45,908 nt of DNA from JAVBQJ01 sp031549115 (GTDB lineage: Bacteria > Verrucomicrobiota > Lentisphaeria > Victivallales > Victivallaceae), in NCBI GenBank assembly GCA_031549115.1, contig JAVBQJ010000062.1, positions 1 to 45,908 of the forward strand, in the 5' to 3' direction. Positions 43,228-45,908 of the stretch are shown here, in pieces. Below the pieces are notes generated by a model. The model was given only the letters and a program-made list of their open reading frames with translations. It was not told the DNA's origin and made no database searches. A program made the position numbers and the translations under genes. Each line of letters begins with the position of its first letter. The first letter of the stretch is position 1.

Positions 43228-43872
43228 GTGAAAAAAGTTCTGACCTTTGCCGTTTTCGCCCTGGCTTTCATGCTGTCCGCCGCAGATACGAAAGTCGCCG
43301 TATTCAACCTGGAGCAGGTATTCAAGGAATATTACAAGACTCCGATTTACGAAGCCTTCATCAACGACCAGCGCCTGGAATACCAGAAGTATCTGAACAG
43401 CCTTTCCGCGGAAGCCGCCAAAATGGAGGACGAGTTCAAGGTGCTGCGCGACAGCTCCCAGAATATCGCGCTGGACGTGGTCGAACGCGAAAACAAACGT
43501 CAGGCCGCCGAACGCAAATCGCGGGAAATTCAGGCCAAGCGCAATGAAATGGAGACGTACGGCGCCGATAAGGCGCGCGAATTTCAGGATCTGACCCGGA
43601 AACGCCGCGACGACATCATGGCGGACATCACCGCCATGGTGGCCAAACGGGCCGCGGTCGAGGGGTATCAACTGGTATTGGATGTCTCCGGACGCGGCGC
43701 CAACACCGATATGCCGTCGGTGGTTTATTTCAGCCCTTCGCTGGATATCACGCAATCGCTGATCGACGAACTCAACCGCGGCAATCAGCTTCCGGCGCAG
43801 GCGGCCAAACCGCCGAAACCGGCCAAGCCGGAGACGCCGCCCGCCGAAAAACCGGCGGAAGCAACCCCGTAA
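43228..43872 (+). CDS. skp: Skp/OmpH-family periplasmic chaperone
   Basis: A 214-residue protein with a signal peptide (MKKVLTFAVFALAFMLSAA), then VAVFNLEQVFKEY, a long charged coiled coil (about 45-135), and the returning strands VEGYQLVLDVSG and VVYFSPSLDIT. Skp holds unfolded outer membrane proteins in the periplasm. The C-terminal Pro/Ala/Lys-rich tail (KPPKPAKPETPPAEKP) is an addition to the usual Skp. Translation starts at GTG 43228 with GGGAGG upstream. Followed by lpxD, the common Gram-negative order, but without bamA before it. Confidence 0.9.
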   Translation: MKKVLTFAVFALAFMLSAADTKVAVFNLEQVFKEYYKTPIYEAFINDQRLEYQKYLNSLSAEAAKMEDEFKVLRDSSQNIALDVVERENKRQAAERKSREIQAKRNEMETYGADKAREFQDLTRKRRDDIMADITAMVAKRAAVEGYQLVLDVSGRGANTDMPSVVYFSPSLDITQSLIDELNRGNQLPAQAAKPPKPAKPETPPAEKPAEATP

Positions 43873-43907
43873 ACAACACGCAATCGTCAACAAAAGGATA
43901 TCATATC

Positions 43908-44957
43908 ATGAGCTACCGGGAAATCACCGCCGCCGCCATCGCCGAATTGGTCGGGGGAAGCATTGTCGGAAATCCGGACCGCGCCGTCACCGGAGTGGCT
44001 TCGGTCAAGAACGCCACCGCCGAACAGGCCAGCTTCATCAGCAACCGCAAATACCAGCACCAGCTCGGCGAAACCAAGGCCGGGATCATTCTCGTGTGCA
44101 AGGAATTGGCCGACGAACCGTTGAATGACCGCACTTTCGTGGTCTGCGACAATGTGGATTTCGCCTTCTCAAAGGTAATCATGGTATTCGCGCCGCCGAT
44201 GCCGGTATGGAAACCGGGCATCCATCCGTCGGCCGTGGTCGCCGAAGACGCCAAAATCGGGCAGAACGTTCACATCGGCGCCAATGCCGTGATCGACGCG
44301 CAGGCCGAAATCGGCGACAATACCGTGATCGGCGCCGGAGTCTACGTCGGCCATGAGTGCAAAATCGGCCAGAATTGCATTCTCTACGCGAATGTCACGA
44401 TGATGTACCGCTGCGTGCTCGGCAACAAAGTTATCCTGCATCCGGGCGTGGTGATCGGCGCCGACGGCTTCGGCTTCGTGCCGGGTCCGCAAGGCCTGAT
44501 CAAAGTGCCGCAGACCGGTATCGTTCAAATCGACGACGATGTCGAAATCGGCGCCAACACCACCGTCGACCGCGCCCGCTTCGGCAAAACCTGGATCAAG
44601 CGCAACGTCAAAATCGACGACCAGGTCATGATCGCCCACAACGTCGTCATCGGCGAAAGCTCCATCCTGGTCGCCCAGTGCGGCATCGCCGGTTCGTCCG
44701 AGCTGGGGCGCGGCGTCGTGCTCGGCGCCAAGAGCGGCGTCAACGGCCACATCACCCTCGGCGACGGCGTTCAGGTCGCCGGCACCTCCGGCGTGGTCAA
44801 AAGCGTGCCGGCCGGCGCCATTGCGCTGGGCACTCCGGCGGAAACCCAGCGCGAGTACATGGCGCGCTGGACGCTGCCTAAAAAGGTCGAAAAGCTGACC
44901 GCCAAAATTGAAGCGCTGACCGCGGAACTGGCCGCACTCAAAGCGACAATGAAGTAA
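43908..44957 (+). CDS. lpxD: UDP-3-O-(hydroxyacyl)glucosamine N-acyltransferase
   Basis: A 349-residue left-handed beta-helix acyltransferase. The N-terminal uridine-binding domain (about 1-100) is followed by hexapeptide repeats (AEDAKIGQNVHIGANAVIDA and following). The DGFGFVPGPQG loop and the catalytic His, H244 in MIAHNVVIGES, are present. A C-terminal helix contains KVEKLTAKIEALTAELAALK. It adds the second acyl chain in lipid A synthesis. Starts 35 bases after skp with AAAAGGA upstream. Its presence shows that the organism makes lipid A. Confidence 0.96.
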   Translation: MSYREITAAAIAELVGGSIVGNPDRAVTGVASVKNATAEQASFISNRKYQHQLGETKAGIILVCKELADEPLNDRTFVVCDNVDFAFSKVIMVFAPPMPVWKPGIHPSAVVAEDAKIGQNVHIGANAVIDAQAEIGDNTVIGAGVYVGHECKIGQNCILYANVTMMYRCVLGNKVILHPGVVIGADGFGFVPGPQGLIKVPQTGIVQIDDDVEIGANTTVDRARFGKTWIKRNVKIDDQVMIAHNVVIGESSILVAQCGIAGSSELGRGVVLGAKSGVNGHITLGDGVQVAGTSGVVKSVPAGAIALGTPAETQREYMARWTLPKKVEKLTAKIEALTAELAALKATMK

Positions 44958-44964
44958 CTCAACC

Positions 44965-45908
44965 ATGAAATCCTTCCGCCGCCTGACCGTCTGCTGCGCG
45001 ATGCTGCTGCTCGCCGCCGGAACGGGACGCGCGGCGGAGGCTCCCCCAGCCCCCGAACCCGGCAACGATCCTTTGCGGGAACGCGCTTTGCAGAATGACG
45101 GCCAGGCGCAGTTGGAGCTGGGCTACGCCTGGTTCCGCGGCGGCGGACGCAAAGCCGACGCCACCCGGGGAGCCTACTGGGGAGAACGCGCCGCCCGCAA
45201 CGGCATCCCGGAAGCGCAATACAATCTGGCGCTCTGCTATCACGGCGGTCACGGCGTGGAATTCAACCGCCATCGCGCGCTGGAATTGCTCCGGCAGGCG
45301 GCCGCGCAAAATCTGCCCGAAGCGCAACTGCTGCTGGCCGACTACTATTTGCAGGGGGTCCCGGCGGATTTGGACGCGGCGCGGCCGCGCGAAGCGATTC
45401 CGCCCGATTTCCCCGCCGGAATCGCGCTTTTGCAGCAACTGGCGACCAAAAACCTGCCTCCGGCCTGGCGCGCCTTGGCGCTGGCCTATTTGCGCCACCC
45501 CGATCCGGGCAAACGCGAACAATATCTCCCCGAAGCGGCCGCGCTGCTGACCAAAGCCGCTGCGGCGAACGACGCGGAGGCGATGTTGGCGCTGGCCGAT
45601 CTTTACCTGACCGGCGTCGGCGTGCCGCGCGATGAACGGAAGATGCTGGAGCTGCTGCAAAAAGCGGCCGCCTTGCACACCGCGGACGCCCGGCCCAAGC
45701 TTGCTTATGCTTACGAATACGGCCTGGGCACGCCGCCCGACCCGGAACGCGCCTTCGCGCTCTACCGGCAAGCCGCCGAAGAGGGTGTGCCGCTGGCCCA
45801 GGCGCGACTGGCCAATTATTATCTGACCGGCCGCTTCACCGCGCAGGATATTCCCAAGGCGCTGGCGCTGCTCCGCCAGGCGGCGGAGGCGGGCGATCCG
45901 GGCGCCAT
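44965..45908 (+). CDS. Sel1-repeat exported protein (partial, cut by window end)
   Basis: The frame is open from ATG 44965, 7 bases after lpxD, to the last base; 314 codons are seen. A signal peptide (MKSFRRLTVCCAMLLLAAGTGRA) is followed by at least six Sel1/TPR-like repeats of about 36 residues (GQAQLELGYAWFRGGG, PEAQYNLALCYHGGHG, AEAMLALADLYLTGVG, ADARPKLAYAYEYGLG, PLAQARLANYYLTGRF). Such solenoids bind proteins in envelope complexes. Its job here is unknown; the operon position after skp-lpxD suggests envelope assembly. Confidence 0.88.
   Translation, partial: MKSFRRLTVCCAMLLLAAGTGRAAEAPPAPEPGNDPLRERALQNDGQAQLELGYAWFRGGGRKADATRGAYWGERAARNGIPEAQYNLALCYHGGHGVEFNRHRALELLRQAAAQNLPEAQLLLADYYLQGVPADLDAARPREAIPPDFPAGIALLQQLATKNLPPAWRALALAYLRHPDPGKREQYLPEAAALLTKAAAANDAEAMLALADLYLTGVGVPRDERKMLELLQKAAALHTADARPKLAYAYEYGLGTPPDPERAFALYRQAAEEGVPLAQARLANYYLTGRFTAQDIPKALALLRQAAEAGDPGA

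Overview
The host looks like a Gram-negative, GC-rich bacterium of the PVC superphylum, most likely Lentisphaerota (Victivallis-like). Three things point there: a pseudopilin with the FTLIELLVVIAIIAIL start and an H-x9-DG tail motif, FG-GAP and sialidase-type proteins with a GntR regulator, and very large exported proteins of unknown family. Skp and LpxD show an outer membrane with lipid A. The taxonomic call is inference from gene style, not from a marker search.

Bases 1-7379 are an AT-rich foreign island. A complete IS5-type element (about 5850-7379) and the end of a second copy in opposite orientation (1-118) bracket a three-gene operon (637-5790). The genes are a large histidine-kinase-like protein, a lone receiver, and a receiver fused to a purine nucleoside phosphorylase-like domain. 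This is the architecture of the Detocs anti-phage system (DtcA-DtcB-DtcC), whose effector degrades ATP. It is the most exciting system in the window, apparently carried by a composite transposon.

Bases 7527-14374 hold metabolism and Tat-linked redox genes: serA-metX-metW (serine and methionine synthesis), tatC, and a divergent pair made of a Tat-exported DUF362 protein and a six-cluster ferredoxin membrane protein (NapH-NapG-like fusion). Bases 14503-21709 are a glycan- or surface-related locus: sialidase-like protein, FG-GAP protein, GntR/FCD regulator, pseudopilin and a secreted TIM-barrel protein. The regulator has clear promoters and palindromic operators around it.

Bases 21789-31886 are mainly housekeeping: rpsU, an RpoD-family sigma factor, mfd, an FHA membrane protein, ftsH, a DUF167 protein, a phosphohexomutase, and an epimerase-like gene interrupted in frame by a 273-bp MITE. 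Bases 31868-42603 read leftward as one probable operon: ECF sigma factor, zinc-finger anti-sigma/vWA fusion, a 2047-residue membrane protein, and a DUF4139-like exported protein. This looks like a poorly described envelope signalling module. Bases 42750-45908 carry a small HTH protein, skp, lpxD and the start of a Sel1-repeat protein cut by the window edge.

There is no tRNA, rRNA or CRISPR array that I can see, and no gene-free stretch longer than about 300 bases.
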